Assembly: GCA_008692225.1 (NCBI GenBank)
Contig: VICG01000012.1
Span: 1,240,001-1,304,000 of the forward strand
DNA from: Monilinia fructicola
Taxonomy: Eukaryota > Ascomycota > Leotiomycetes > Helotiales > Sclerotiniaceae
Length of the DNA: 64,000 nt
Direction of reading: 5' to 3'
Made by a program: the position numbers and the translations under genes. The notes below the pieces were generated by a model. That model was given only the letters and a program-made list of their open reading frames with translations. It did no database searches and was not told where the DNA came from. This document shows, one piece after another, positions 25,401-38,600 of this stretch; the stretch's first letter is position 1, and each line of letters opens with the position of its first letter.

Positions 25401-26330
25401 TTACCCTAGAGTACCACTTTTTCTGGCAGGATGCCATATATTCATAAAATCCTCCCTAAATCTCATTATAGCGTATATTTTACGTATATAGTGGTAGGAG
25501 GTTTGAAACGTTTACATTAAAAAATTCTCGGAATTTATATCATATTAGCTTCAAAATAGCTTCAAATACTAGTATACCATTCTCAATCCCATTTCGATTT
25601 TTTAATTTTACTTTGACTCTTCAACTTCACTTTGATTTTTCAACTTTATTTCGATTCTTCAATTTCACTTTAATATTATTCCAATAACTTTACTTCAATA
25701 CCATCAATACCATTACTTTTCTTAATCATAAATTATTCCATTTGTTAAAGTATTGCTTTTTTCCCTTCGCTTTCATTCCCCTATTTCGAAAATGCCCCTC
25801 TTCCTCCTTTAATAATGTACTAACCACTTTAGATTCTAAATAGTTTTAATACTACCAATAACAACAACAATAATAATATTATAGATTTGTGATATACTCA
25901 AATATACCCAAATCAAACAATATATTTAAATGAACCGAAATATTGTATTATACTTAAATAAATTTAACTCAATATATTAAAATTACCTATAATAAACTAA
26001 GCTTAAAATAAACGTGTAAACTATTAGTATTGATTTTTGTTTGTATACCATGTAACTCAAGATTTATAAATTGCCTACTTTAATATATCAATATGTTATT
26101 TTAAATATGGTGATATATTATATCTGATTTATAGCATAATTTTATATTTTTTGGTATTTTAAGGATTAGCCATTATATCCTTAATTATGATTTTATTGAT
26201 TATTAGAAAAGAAGCCTTAAGATTATAACCTAGTTCGCATCAATTGATAATCCAGTACAGGTCTTTTATTGTCCTTGACTCCGTTAATCGTGTCCCTCCA
26301 GTAGTTCCTTTTTCGGTTACCTATAATATT
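25401..26330. other. Unassigned sequence, partly less AT-rich
   Basis: There is no convincing gene. 25,570-25,690 contains imperfect repeats of TTTCGATTCTTCAATTTCACT type. 26,215-26,325 has nearly normal composition (CCTTGACTCCGTTAATCGTG) and may be a young or low-copy insertion. I cannot assign it. Confidence 0.45.
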
Positions 26331-27760
26331 TTTATATAACTAAGTTTTTAAGTTCTCATATATTTATTGGTTAAAAATAAATTTATTTACTTCAGAATTA
26401 TAGATAATCAATGTTATATTATTATTTAGATTAACAAATGCTTTTAGAGTAATATGCTGAATATTTTTTAGATATCTAAAACATTTTTATAACTTTTAGA
26501 CTTTATATTATTATTACTTTTGTACTATAAAAAAAACTAGTAATTAGATTATAATGAAGTTTTTGAGAAAGGTACTTTATGGCTCTTTTAATAATGTTTA
26601 AGATCATGTTAAAATATTCTTAATTTAGATTAAGAAGGTTTCAAAATGGCTTGAAATGATTGAATATAATCTAAAATAATTTAAAATAGCTTAAAATGTA
26701 GTTAAAACCTATTCGAATTGGTGTTAACACTATTTTAAGCTAATCTTAAGCTAATTTTAAAATAGTATGAAATCAGTATTGTCGCAATAATTCATTAACC
26801 GTTTTGAATCAATATTGAGATATTTTAAGGTATCTTAAAAACAAAGTTTTAAAAGTGGATTTTCCTCATTTTTTTTAAAAAAAAATGAAAAAAGTTATTA
26901 TTAATATTATCATTATTATTAGTATTATTATTTTCATTATTTTTTTTCCTTAAACAAATTATTCTAACTATTTGACCAAATAATTAATAATAATTTTTGT
27001 ATACTAAATTTTCAATTCCTTTATATATGATGATTAATTATGGTTTTGATACAGTATTAATATAATCTTAACACAGTTTTAACATAATCTTCAATTATTA
27101 AACTATGTTAAGCTATTTTAAGATATCTTGAAAATATATTAATATATTTTATCGATTTAAGCTATTTTAAGATTGGCTTAAATTAGCTTGATATTATCTT
27201 AGAATACTAAAATAGCTTAAAACGATTTTGAGAACGTTTTAATATAGTGTTAAATATATTCGATTGCGCCACTAAGTATTATTATATTAAAAATCAAAAA
27301 CGTTTCATATTAAAGTAATTTAAATTGAAATTATTTTTTTGATTATGATCTATTACGATTTTTTATAATTTGGAAAGTAAGTCGAATAGATTCCAGTTAT
27401 TAAAATGAAATAAAAGATTTTATAAATCTTATTTATTTAAAATAGTATAATTATTTCAATTTCAAGTTGACCTTTATACTTATAGGGAAAATGCAAGATT
27501 GAATTAGTTATTATATAAACCGTAACGAATATATTTAATTAATTTTTGACACATTTTTAAAAACTAAATTATGATTTAATTACTTTTTATTAAAATATTA
27601 AAAAGAATTAAAATGGTTTTCTTATTCTTTTTGAAAATCATTATAATTGATTATATATATAAATTAATACTCCGTTGATTTATTAAGAGATTATAATCAA
27701 AATTGTTAATTCTATTTAATTTATTTTAAACTTTCTATTTCAAGATTTTTATTTTTGTCA
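26331..27760 (-). mobile_element. LINE fragment, reverse orientation, split by M1-g
   Basis: 26,331-26,574 and 27,277-27,760 parallel the inverted LINE fragment at 24,660-25,400, as in the TTAGATTAACAAATGCTTTT block at 26,430. M1-g sits between them. It is a second, more degraded copy of the same LINE part. Confidence 0.55.
26575..27276 (+). mobile_element. M1-g, TIR element, family M1
   Basis: A 702-bp copy bounded by TA on both sides: CTTTATGGCTC at the left, TTGCGCCACTAAG at the right. It has the standard M1 interior. Confidence 0.87.
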
Positions 27761-27979
27761 TTATATATTTAATATTAACTTCATTAATTATTAAAGGGAA
27801 AACTTTAAAAGTATAAATGAATTTCTCTTATTCAATGATCCAAAATAGATTTTTTATTATTTTTAATTTTGTTAATTATGTTTTTTAAGTAATTATTCTT
27901 GGCCTTATAAATTATATTACAGAACTCTTCGATCATAGAAAAAGCTGGAGACAAAATTTTAACTATATATTTAATTTTA

Positions 27980-28321
27980 CAGTAACTTACGTTTATAGTA
28001 TAAAAGATCAGATTCAATACTAGTACTTTGAAATTATAAGTATAAAAGTTCAAGTCATTTTATTATAATACTCTTTGAATTCCATATCGTTAAAATAGAT
28101 TCTAGAGTATAAATAGAATTTATTTGAAAATTCTAAAATCTGAATTTTCAAAGCTTAATTTTTCTGATTATATTAAAAATAATCAACTATTTCGGCTATT
28201 TCAAGGATCATCAACTATTTCAAGAATGATCAACTATTTCATTCCATTTCATTCCAGCCTTTTCATTTCGGCCCTTTCATTTAAACCTTTTCATTTCAGC
28301 CTTTTCATTTTAATCCTTCTA
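27980..28321. mobile_element. E2-d, left half of an E2 element
   Basis: It starts CAGTAACTTACGTTTATAGT after TA, matching the E2 left end, and runs through the E2 minisatellite (CTATTTCGGC, CCTTTCATTT units). It stops where E3-2 begins. No matching right half follows E3-2, so the element is truncated or rearranged. Confidence 0.65.
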
Positions 28322-30738
28322 AGTCACCTACCCTACTTCTCGCCACCCCCCCCATTTGGCCAGCATTTCACACCAAAAAACAGCCATTTTAACGTATTTA
28401 TAATTTCTACGAAAAATAAATATATACATTTTAAATTTTAATTAAAGCTTTTATATATAATTACTAATGAATTCTAAAAATCTAAAATTTTTGCGATTTT
28501 TTCATAAAGAATTATAAAAGATTATAGAAACTTCAAATTCCAATTTTTAATTTGTATATAAACCTTATACAAAATCAAAATCTTTAAAAAATAATAATAT
28601 TTATTTAATAAAAATAGCTAAAAGTAATCTGAAACTTTTTTAAAGGACCTTAAAGGTAATCTCAATCAAATATATCAAAATCTACAAGCCTATATAATAA
28701 TTTAAAACAACGGTATCTTCTTACTTTTGCTTTGAATATTGCTTATTTGTAACCTTAATTGCTTTATAATATTAATTATATTATTTTTACAATAAAATAA
28801 CAATGTTAAATAAAGAAAACACTTTTACGCGATTTTTATTAGTTTTTGATTTTATAAGCTTATTAAAGCTTTAATTGTTATTTATCTTTGTATAATAAAT
28901 TGTAAAAAGATTATATAAAAAAAGATTTAAAATGGATTTTTAGTTTTTCTTCTTTTTTTGATTCAAACAATAGCTAGTTTATTAATAATTTTGCTATAAA
29001 TGCTATTAATAGTTATTTTATAGTATTTGAATATAATTAAGAGCAATTTTGTAATGTTATTATAGAATTTGTATTTACAGTTAATAATTTTGTAATTATA
29101 TATAATAATATATTTGTAAAACATAAAATCACTTTTGAAATTTTCTAAAAAATTATTAATTTCCTTTTTATTTTAATATTTGCAAAAATCGATATAATAA
29201 CCTTTGTATTTGTTTATTTCCATAGTTAATACTTTAATAATATTTTCTCTTATCTTTTTAAATTAGTATTATTTATAAATATAATAAAATCATTTTTAAA
29301 ATTTAATTATAATTTATAAGATTTTAAAAGCAAAAATATATAAAGTTTATTAAATCTATAGTTTCTTTTTTAATTCTAATTATAGATATTTGTATTTTAA
29401 TTAAGTGTAAGTTCTAAATCCTTTTTAATTGTTTAAAGTCTTTTATAATTTAATAAAACCTTTTTAAATAAATTAATAACTTTATTTTAGCTTTATTTTC
29501 TTTTATTATACTTATTATTATTAATTAGATAATTATACCGAGTAATTTTTTGATTTATAATCTTTTACTTATTTAGAAAAATATCAAGATTATTAAAAGA
29601 ATATTAAAAGTTATTTTATTCAATATTTCAATTATTTAATATAAATATATTATTATTAATATATTTATTTTATTTTATAATCTAATAAAAAAATTATATA
29701 AATAGATATTAACCTTGTTTTTAAAGAGGTTATTGTTTAAACGCAATATAAACTAATTAATATTAAATTCTTTAAGTATAGCGTTGATTTTGTAATTAAT
29801 AAAATAATATAAATTATTTTATTTATTAAATTTATTTAAATATTTGAACTTTTTAATATTAATACTAGTAATTTATTAAAGGTAATTATAAAAAAGATTG
29901 TTATTAATTGTTATAATTTAGATTATTAGGATTACTATAATTTAGCTAAATGTATTTATTATGCTAAATATATATATTATAATATATAAATAAATCAATA
30001 TCAAAGATTTTTTAGTATTAATTATATTAATTTATTATAATATACCAATTATTACAAATCTTTTATTATAGATTATAATAATTATTTTGCTACCCTTAAG
30101 TAAGTAAATAAAAAGTATATTAAATCTATTAAAAAAAGTTTAATTAAGTTTACAAGTATAATAAAACTATCTTTAAAATAATTAATACTTTTATTTTTAT
30201 TTTTGTAGCTTTAAAAGTTATTTTAGTTATATAAAACAAAATTATAATTAAGTTTAAGTATAAATACAATTCTATTATAATAATGTCTATATTAAATTAT
30301 TAATTAATATAAACTAAATTATAACTTTAAAGCCTTTTTTTCAATAATTAATAGAGTTATAATTAAAAATATAATAGTTAAAGTTAAGGTTTTATAGTTT
30401 AAGATTTTAAATAAATTTAATATAATTAATAATCTAGATTATAATCTACTAATAAACTAATAAAGCTTTAATATGCTTTTATAATCTATTTTAATATCTT
30501 TAAAAAAAGTTAAAAGAAAATATTATTAATATTTTTAATATTTTATTAAGGATTAATTAGATTATAATTTAATTACTTAAAATTTATTAAAGTTTAATTA
30601 AATATATACTTCATAGCTTATACAATAAATATTTTAGTTTTGAATTTTTTTTATAAATATAAAAGTTAATTAAAATAATTATATTCTCTAAAGTTAACAA
30701 AGTTAATAAAACCTTTATTTGTTTTTAATATCTTATTA

Positions 30739-31534
30739 CTCAGGAAGGTTTTAAAAGAGGTATACGCCAAAATATAACTTATAATTATTCAATAGAACCT
30801 TAATATAATTTTAGAAGATTTATAGGTATTATAGATTTAGTATTTTTTATATTTACTATAAAAATTTTGTATTATAAAACCTAATATTAAATGAATAATA
30901 GTATAATAAAATATATAAATATTGAAAATTTAATGAAAAATTAGAGATTTATATTAATATTAAATAGTTTAACTAATATTATAATTAAACTTATCAAATT
31001 TTGTTAATTAATAAAAGAAAAGCTAAATTTTAAATATATTATTTTAGAATTTTAATATCTTTATTGATATTAGAAATATATATTAATAAAGTTAAACATA
31101 TAGGAAAATTTACAAATTTTGAAAAGGTAAATTCGCTTATTTAGATTATATAAGCATATTGTTTTATTTAAAATTTGAATTTTTTGCTTTTTATATTAAT
31201 ATATATATTAGTATAATAGATAATATTAAATTCTGAAAATATTTAATGAAACTTTAAAGATTATATTATTTTTCTATGATTTTATTTTTTCAAAATTTAT
31301 ATATCGTTGAATTTTAAGACAATATATTAATAAATTCTTAAATTTTTTAAAATCATTAACTTTACAATATTATTATTCTCTTAAAAATTGTTTTTATAGT
31401 ATTAAAACTTTATAGAAAGATATTAAAATACTAAATCTAATATATATATAAATTATATAAGATTCTATTAAAGTTTCGTTGAATAATTATAAGTTTTTTA
31501 TATTCGCTTATGCCTCTTTTAAAACGCGCCCGAG
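30739..31534. mobile_element. E5-b, 796-bp TIR element in a TA target
   Basis: The left end CTCAGGAAGGTTTTAAAAGA and the right end, reverse complement CTCGGGCGCGTTTTAAAAGA, sit in a TA duplicate. The empty site can be read in LINE1 at about 17,983 (TTATTATG). It is 446 bp longer than E5-a. The interior is AT-rich with no transposase. Confidence 0.85.
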
Positions 31535-32801
31535 TACGTTTATTTTATATATCTCCAAAAATTTAAAATGAATTATTATCAAATATTTAATCTGAATTAT
31601 TTTTATATTAGGAATTTTTAGTCTACAATATAATAAAACTTTTTTTAAAAAATTCATTATAGATTTAATGATTAATTTTATATATAATATAAAAGAAATC
31701 ATAATACAAAGTTTAAAAATTATAATGATTATATTAAATATTTAAAGAGCTTTTAATGTGCTTTTTAAAAAGTATTTTACTAGTATTAACCTAAATAATA
31801 ATATAAAATTAATCCTTAACACTTCTAAAACTAATTAATTTATTTCTAACAAATAAATATATAAAAATATACCTAAAAAACTTAATTATTTTAAATCACC
31901 AAATTGTTTTATAGTATTCTCTAAGGCTTATTGTTATCTTTTATACTATACATATTATATTTAATTAAATTATTATTTTAAAATATTATATATAAATTTA
32001 AATATATAAATAATATATATTTAGTTATAGTTTGAATATTACTAATTATTAATGTTTATATTCTCTTTTAAAAAATTAAGAATATTATATATTAAAATAT
32101 TTAGAATAAAATTTTTTTCATTTTTGAAAAACTAAAAATAATGTATTTTACTAAAAAACAAAGTGTTTAGATATTATCATATAAAGTAAATAATGAATTT
32201 ATTATTAATTTTATTATAATAATATTAAAAAAGAACAAAGAATCTATTTTATACTAGCTTAGAGTATAATTTAATAAAAAAATAATCTTTTAAAGATATT
32301 TAAGGGAACGGGTTATATAAACCTATTTCGTTTTATATTATATTCAGAGTTTCATAAAGATAATAAATAATCTATTAATTTTAGTATTTAGAAAAATTGT
32401 TATTATTTATATTATTTCTTTTTTAATTTATAATATAGAGGTTTAATATACAGGATGTATAAAATCTTCTAGATTTTTTTGATTCAATTAGAGTATAATT
32501 ATTAGTATATAATTTAAATAATATATAAATTTATTTAATAAGGCATTTGCTTTAACATTTTATAAAGTTTTGTTAGTTTGAAGAATTATTTTTAATATTT
32601 TTTTTATAATACTGAATTATCCTTTACAAAAACTATATTTAAAAAAGCTAAGCTTTCATTTATATTATAAATATAAATAATTAATATATTATATTTATTA
32701 ATTCATTAAATTCTAATATTAATAATTATTAAAAATTATAAAGCGAATTTGTAATAAACGCTTAAAACTAAAATTTTAATACTTAATGTATAGTATATTA
32801 A

Positions 32802-33845
32802 TGATTATATAATTATACTAAATGATTAGAATATTAAATAAAATAATCTACAATATTTTTTAAATAATCTTAATATTTTCTTAAGTATTTAAAAAATTAT
32901 AAATTGAAAAATTATTTAATATCTATAATTATTTAATTAGTAATAATAAATATAATAAAGAAGATTAAAGCTATAATAAAATTATTAATTTATTTAAAAA
33001 AACTTTATTAAATAATAAAAAGTTTTAAACAATTAAAAAAGATTTATAATTTATATTTAACTAATATACAAATATTTATAATTATAATCGAAAAAGAAAC
33101 TATAAAGCTAATAGATTTAATAAATATAATTCCAATATGAAAATTGCAAAAGTTAAAATAAAATAAAAAAATTATTAAATTCAAAATTGCTTTATATATT
33201 TTTGTTTTCAAAATTCTATAAATTGTAATGAAATCTTAAAAATAATCTTATTATATATATAAAAAACATTAATTTAAAGAGATAAAAGGAAATATCTTTA
33301 AAATGTTAATTACAAAAATAAATTAATATAAAAATTAAAATCAAAAAGAAATTAATAATTTCTTTAGAGATTTTAAAGATAATCTTATACTTTATAAATA
33401 TATTATTATATATAGTTAAAAAATTATTAATTATTAATACAAATTTTATAATAATATTATAATGTTGCTTTTAATTATATTTCAATATTATAAAATAATT
33501 ATGGATAGTATTTGTAACGAAATTATTAATAAATTAGTTATTATTTAAATTAAAAAATAAAGAAAGTTAAAAATCTATTTTAAATTTTTTTTATATAATC
33601 TTTTTTTAATTCGTTATACAAAAATGAATAGCGATTAAGGCTTTGGTAAGTTTATAAAGTTAGGAATTAAAAAAGGTTATATAAGAATGTTTTTTTTATT
33701 TAATATTATTTTTATTATAAGAATAATATAATTAATATAATTAATATTATAAAGTAGTTAAGGTTATAAAAAGCAATTATTTAAAACAAAAGTAAAAGGA
33801 TATTATTGTTTTAGATTATTGTGTATTTAATAGGTTTATAATGAT
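32802..33845 (-). mobile_element. Inverted ~1-kb fragment of the LINE 5' part
   Basis: The reverse complement corresponds to LINE1 14,617-15,660. It is followed by short forward LINE pieces (33,850-34,227) that are out of order relative to LINE1, duplicating the region around 19,170-19,300. This indicates rearrangement inside LINE2 rather than a simple new insertion. Confidence 0.6.
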
Positions 33846-34227
33846 AATCAATAAAATAAATATATTTTTTAAAGATTTTTATTTTATTATATAATTGTTT
33901 TGAAATTATTATAAAAAGAAATTTTTATATAAAATAGAATTATTCTTTAAACTAAATCTTTTTTATATTAAGTTTTAAAAATATTTAAATATTTGTTTTA
34001 TATATAAAAGCTTTGCTTTATATATTTTTAAATTTAATTATAAAAATTTGTATTTATAATGTTTTTATAATATATTTACTTTGCTAAATCCCAATACCAA
34101 TAATTATTAGAGATTGCAGAGCAGGCTTGCTATAAGCGTTTAAAATCAAGATCTAACGTTTAACGTATATTTTCCTGATAATCCTTAAAGTAGTTTTTTG
34201 GCTATTATATTTTATATAAGGTTACTA

Positions 34228-34926
34228 CTTTATGGCTTTTTTAATAATGTTTAAGATGATGTTAAAATATTCTTAATTTAAACTAAGAACGTTTTAAAAT
34301 AGCTTAAAATTATTGAATATGATTTAAAATAGCTTAAAACGTAGTTAAAACCTATTCGAATCGGTGTTAATACCATTTTAAGCTAATTTTAAGCTAATCT
34401 TAAAATGGTATTAAATCGGTATTGTCGCAATAACTCACTAACCGTTTTGAGACAGTGTTGAGATATTTTAAGATAGCTTAAAAAATAAAGCTTTAAAAGT
34501 GGATTTGCCTCACTTTTTTTTTAAAAAAAAGTAAAAAAGATTATAATTATTATTATTCTTATTCTTATTCTTATTCTTATTCTTATTCTTATTTTTTTTT
34601 TGCTGTGAATAAATCATTCTAACCACTCGGCTAAATAACTAATAATAATTTGATAATTAAATTTTTTAAATTTTTATATATTATAATAATTAATTATACT
34701 ATAGTCTTAATATGGTGTTAAGATAATTTTAATACGGTTTTAACATAATCTTCAATTATTAAATTATCTTAAGCTATTTTAAGATATCCTAAAATATTTT
34801 GTCGATTTAATCTATTTTAAGATTAGCTTAAAATAGCTTAATATTATCTTAAAATATTAAAATAGCTTAAAACCATTTTAAGAACGTTTGAAAATAGTGT
34901 TAAATATATTCAGTTGCGCCACTAAG
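34228..34926 (+). mobile_element. M1-h, TIR element, family M1
   Basis: A 699-bp copy bounded by TA, with CTTTATGGCTT at the left and TTGCGCCACTAAG at the right. Its central microsatellite has grown into about six TTATTC units (34,552-34,590), unlike the irregular ATT repeats of the other copies. Confidence 0.87.
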
Positions 34927-35688
34927 TATATTCCTAATAGTTTTAAAATTAACCTTTTAATTATTACACTTTATATAAAATTATTGAATAAACTTAATAA
35001 AAAAGATTAATAAAAAATTACAATTATAATCTTTAAAACCTAATAGAATTTATTTCTTTTAATTAATATTATTATATTTTTAAATAACTTAGAATAATAT
35101 ATTAATAATTATAAATATATAGAATATAATTATATGATTTATTAAAATAATATATTAATAAATTTTGAATATAAATCAATCAATTCTGTATTATATGTTT
35201 TCAATATAGAGGTTATAAGAATTTGAAAAAGATTGTAATATATAATAAAAATACTATTAAACATTAATTTACGATAACTCTAATTATATATAAATAATAT
35301 TTTGGTAATATAATGTTTATAAATTAATATATTAAACTTTTTACAATAAGTTTTCTATAAATATTAAGATGTAATATAGGTTTATAATATAAACATTAAA
35401 TAATTATTAGAATATGTAAAAATTAAAAAAAAAAAACAATTGATTACTTTATAAATAAAAAGATATTAAAACCTATTTAGGATTTAAGGTTATTTTTAAT
35501 ATTTATAATTAGTAAAATAAGTATATTTTTTAAAGATCTCCGTTTACCTATATAATAAGCTTAATAGTTTAAATATAAGATTAAACTATTTTTAAATTAT
35601 TTTAAATAAAAATTTTTATATAAAATAAAATCTTTTTTAAAATTAAATCTTTTTTAAATCTAATTTTATAAAATGTTCATTATTTATT

Positions 35689-35851
35689 TATAAGAAGGTG
35701 CCATGGGGGGAATGGGAGCTTGAGGCATCTATTAAGCTAAGGGCTATATATATAGCTCCTTTCTCATAGTTAGCTCTTTTTTTCTCTTTATAGTTTACAA
35801 CCTAAATAAAACTATTTAATACCCTATAATCTTTTATTCCACTTTGTAACA
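35689..35851 (+). repeat. 5' long terminal repeat
   Basis: 163 bp, starting TATAAGAAGGTGCC and ending TTTGTAACA. It is aligned without a gap to the 3' copy. The start probably derives from TG and the end is CA, as in canonical LTRs. Confidence 0.87.
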
Positions 35852-35929
35852 AAGTAAACTATCTATTAATAAATGTAGCCCATCAAATAGGTTACAAGCT
35901 TCAACATATATTAAATATATCGAAAACAT

Positions 35930-37115
35930 TGTTATCTAGCTTTTAACAAACACCCTAGCTTTTAACAAGCATAACGTTAAAAGTATAGCTTTAATAATCA
36001 AACAGATATCAATGCTATATAATATATATATAACTAATCCGGCTTCTAACAAGCATTAATATAACGTTAAAGCATAGCTTTAAATAGCTTTTAATAAATA
36101 TTCAAATTTTAATATTATATTATAACTAAAGACTCCTAATAAGCATTTAAAAGCATTATATTTATAACCGGCTTCACTCCTTTCTTAGCTTCTTCCTAAT
36201 CCTAACTTCTTATATAGCTCTTTTCTAATCCTGGTTCTTTCTTAGCTCTTTCCCATTATTAGCTTTTGAAAAGCACTCTATTCCTTTCATTAATGGCTCT
36301 TAAAGAGCATTTTCATTTTCGATATTAATAAATTTTCAAAAGCACTTTGTTAATAGCTCTTTAAAAGCATTCTTTTTAACGGTTTTGGGCTTTTCAAAAG
36401 TACCCCTATTAATAGCTCTCGAAAAGCATTTTTATTTTTCGAAATTTTCAGCTCTTCAAAAGCATTCTTATTTTCAATATTAATAACTCTTAAAGAGCAT
36501 TCTTTTCAACGGTTTTTTGGCTCTTTAAGAGCACCTTATATTCGAAGTTTTTCGGCTCTTTAAAAACACTCTTATTAATAGCTCTTAAAAAGCATTTTTT
36601 TAACGGTTTTTAACTCTTCAAAAGTACCCCTATTAATAGCTTTTGAAAAGTATTCTTATTTTCGATATTAATAGCTCTTAAAGAGTATTCTTATATTCAA
36701 CATTTTCGGCTCTTGATAAGCACTTTATATTCGACATTTTCGGCTCTTCAAGAACACCCCTATTAACGGCTCTCGAAAAACATTCTTATTTCGACATTTT
36801 CGGCTTTTCAAAAGCATTCGTATATTCAACGGTTTTTGGCTCTTTAAGAGTACCCATATTAATAGCTCTCGAAAAGCACTCTCATATTCGACGTTTTCGG
36901 CTCTTAAAGAGCATTCTTATATTCAACGGTTTCGACTCTTCAAGAGCACCTTATATTCGAAAGTCTCAGCTCTCAACAAACACCTTTATTTTCAACTTTT
37001 TCGGCTTTTAGCGAGCATATTATATTCGACATTTTCGGCTTTTAACAAGCACCTTATTTTCAACGTTTTTGGCTCCTAAGAAACACCCTATTAATGGCTT
37101 TTAACAAACACCAAC
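35930..37115. repeat. Minisatellite of palindromic ~35-bp units
   Basis: About 25 degenerate units fill the interior of the LTR element. Each has a small palindrome of the type GCTCTTAAAGAGC, GCTCTTCAAGAGC or GCTTTTCAAAAGC followed by a spacer such as ATTCTTATATTCGACATTTTC. The best-conserved units lie between 36,500 and 37,060. Units nearer the left end are more diverged. No reading frame runs through the array. Confidence 0.85.
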
Positions 37116-37156
37116 AAATAATTTCACCCAAAAGTAAAAAGCAAAAAAGGAAAAAG

Positions 37157-37319
37157 TATAAAAAGGTACTATAAAGGAAATAGAAGCCTAAAATATCCAT
37201 CAAACTAAAGATTATATATATAGCTCCTCCCTTATAATTAACTTTTCTTTTCTCTTTATAGTTTATAACCTAAATGAAGCTATTCGATGCCCTATAGTCT
37301 CTTGTTCCACTTCGTGATA
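37157..37319 (+). repeat. 3' long terminal repeat
   Basis: 163 bp, starting TATAAAAAGGTACT and ending TTCGTGATA. By hand alignment it differs from the 5' copy at 39 positions, all of them transitions, with no gap. Confidence 0.87.
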
Positions 37320-38085
37320 TTATTTTATATATAAAAACTTTATTTAGTACTACTTCAAATTTAAATATAAAGATATTAATTTAAAATGTTTTTATAATAT
37401 ATTTTAAATTTTCTTTATATTTAGTATATTATCTGAAAATATTTTAATACTTTAACAAATAATTAGTTTAACTTTAAATTCCTTTAAATATACTTTAAAA
37501 AAGCTTTAAATATTTAATTTAATTTTTTTTAAATTAATGAAGTTTATGAATTTTTTGGATTTTATTAGATTTTACTTTAATATTTATTTTTAATAAAGTT
37601 TATTTTGCTTTTAATAAACCTTTAATTTTAATAACTTTAATTTTACTTTAATATATATTAAAATCCTTTAGCTTTATCTTTTTTATACTATAGAATTCTA
37701 CTTTAATATATAAGAGTTTTAGTTTTAGTAACTTTGGTTTTAATATTAAAAATTTGGATTTTAACCTTAGTAATTTTTAATATATATTTAGTATATATAA
37801 GCTTAACTTTAGTAATACTTTTATAAACCTTAATAATACCTTATTAAATTTTAATATTTACTTTATTTTTTATAATAATCTTTAGATTTTTAACTTTTTT
37901 ATTTATTAATCCTTTTTTTTTATTATATTGCTTATAATTTTTTTAATTTATATTTTACGCTTATTTTAAGGCTTTTGCTTATAAACTATAAGCTTTATAT
38001 TATAATTCATTGATAATTAAATATTATTAATACTATACTTTTATTCTAAATGAAATAAAACGAAAATAATAAATTAAATATTATA

Positions 38086-38600
38086 AGAGTTGCGGCCACA
38101 GCTTATCGCACACCTTATATTTTTTTTTCGTAACAAAATCCCTACAAAATTCATATTTTTTTATACAAATCAAAAACTTAAATAACTTTTATAATTATTT
38201 ATATGTTTTTCTAAAATCTTTATCAATAATTTTTTGAAATTAATAAAATACAAAATATAAAAACCATTTATTTTTGTTTATTTTATTTAAAAAATTATAC
38301 TTTTTTAAAATTGAAATTTTTTAAAAAATCTTACATATAACGTTTTTTTCATATAAAATAAGCGATTTTTTTAAAATTTTTATATTATTTAATTTTAAAA
38401 AATCAATATTTTATTTAAAAAAATCATAAAAAAAAATTAGCTTATTTTTATAAAATTCTCAATAATTCTTTATATATTTATTCGAAAATTATAAAATTTT
38501 TTACATTATTTAATAATTTATTAAGGATGTTAAAAGTTGAAAAAATAGAGGTTTTTGGTGTAAAAACATAAGGTGTGCGATAAGCTATAGCCACAACTCT
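38086..38600. mobile_element. E4, 515-bp TIR element in a TA target
   Basis: The left end AGAGTTGCGGCCACAGCTTA and the right end, reverse complement AGAGTTGTGGCTATAGCTTA, both continue into TCGCACACCTTAT, giving TIRs of about 33 bp. TA flanks both sides, and the empty site is visible in LINE1 near 20,775. The interior is AT-rich and non-coding. Confidence 0.87.

Larger units (their letters stand above)
35689..37319 (+). mobile_element. TRIM-like non-autonomous LTR element, 1,631 bp
   Basis: Two direct terminal repeats of exactly 163 bp (35,689-35,851 and 37,157-37,319) enclose 1.3 kb without coding capacity. A perfect 5-bp target duplication TTATT flanks the element (35,684-35,688 and 37,320-37,324). 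The uninterrupted target can be read in LINE3 near 40,697-40,715. Directly upstream of the 3' repeat lies a purine-rich tract (AAAAAGCAAAAAAGGAAAAA), a good polypurine tract. I cannot identify a tRNA primer site. Size, lack of genes and LTRs below 250 bp match terminal-repeat retrotransposons in miniature (TRIMs). The interior is a short tandem array. Strand is inferred from the purine tract. Confidence 0.85.

Noticed and set aside
28124..28441. 105-residue open frame
   Set aside because: It runs from the E2 minisatellite through the GC-rich end of E3-2; composition of two transposon ends, not a gene.
35930..37115. CRISPR-like alternation of palindromic repeat and spacer in the LTR element
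   Set aside because: The genome is eukaryotic, the repeats are highly degenerate, and the spacers are themselves repeats of one another. It is a minisatellite inside an LTR element.
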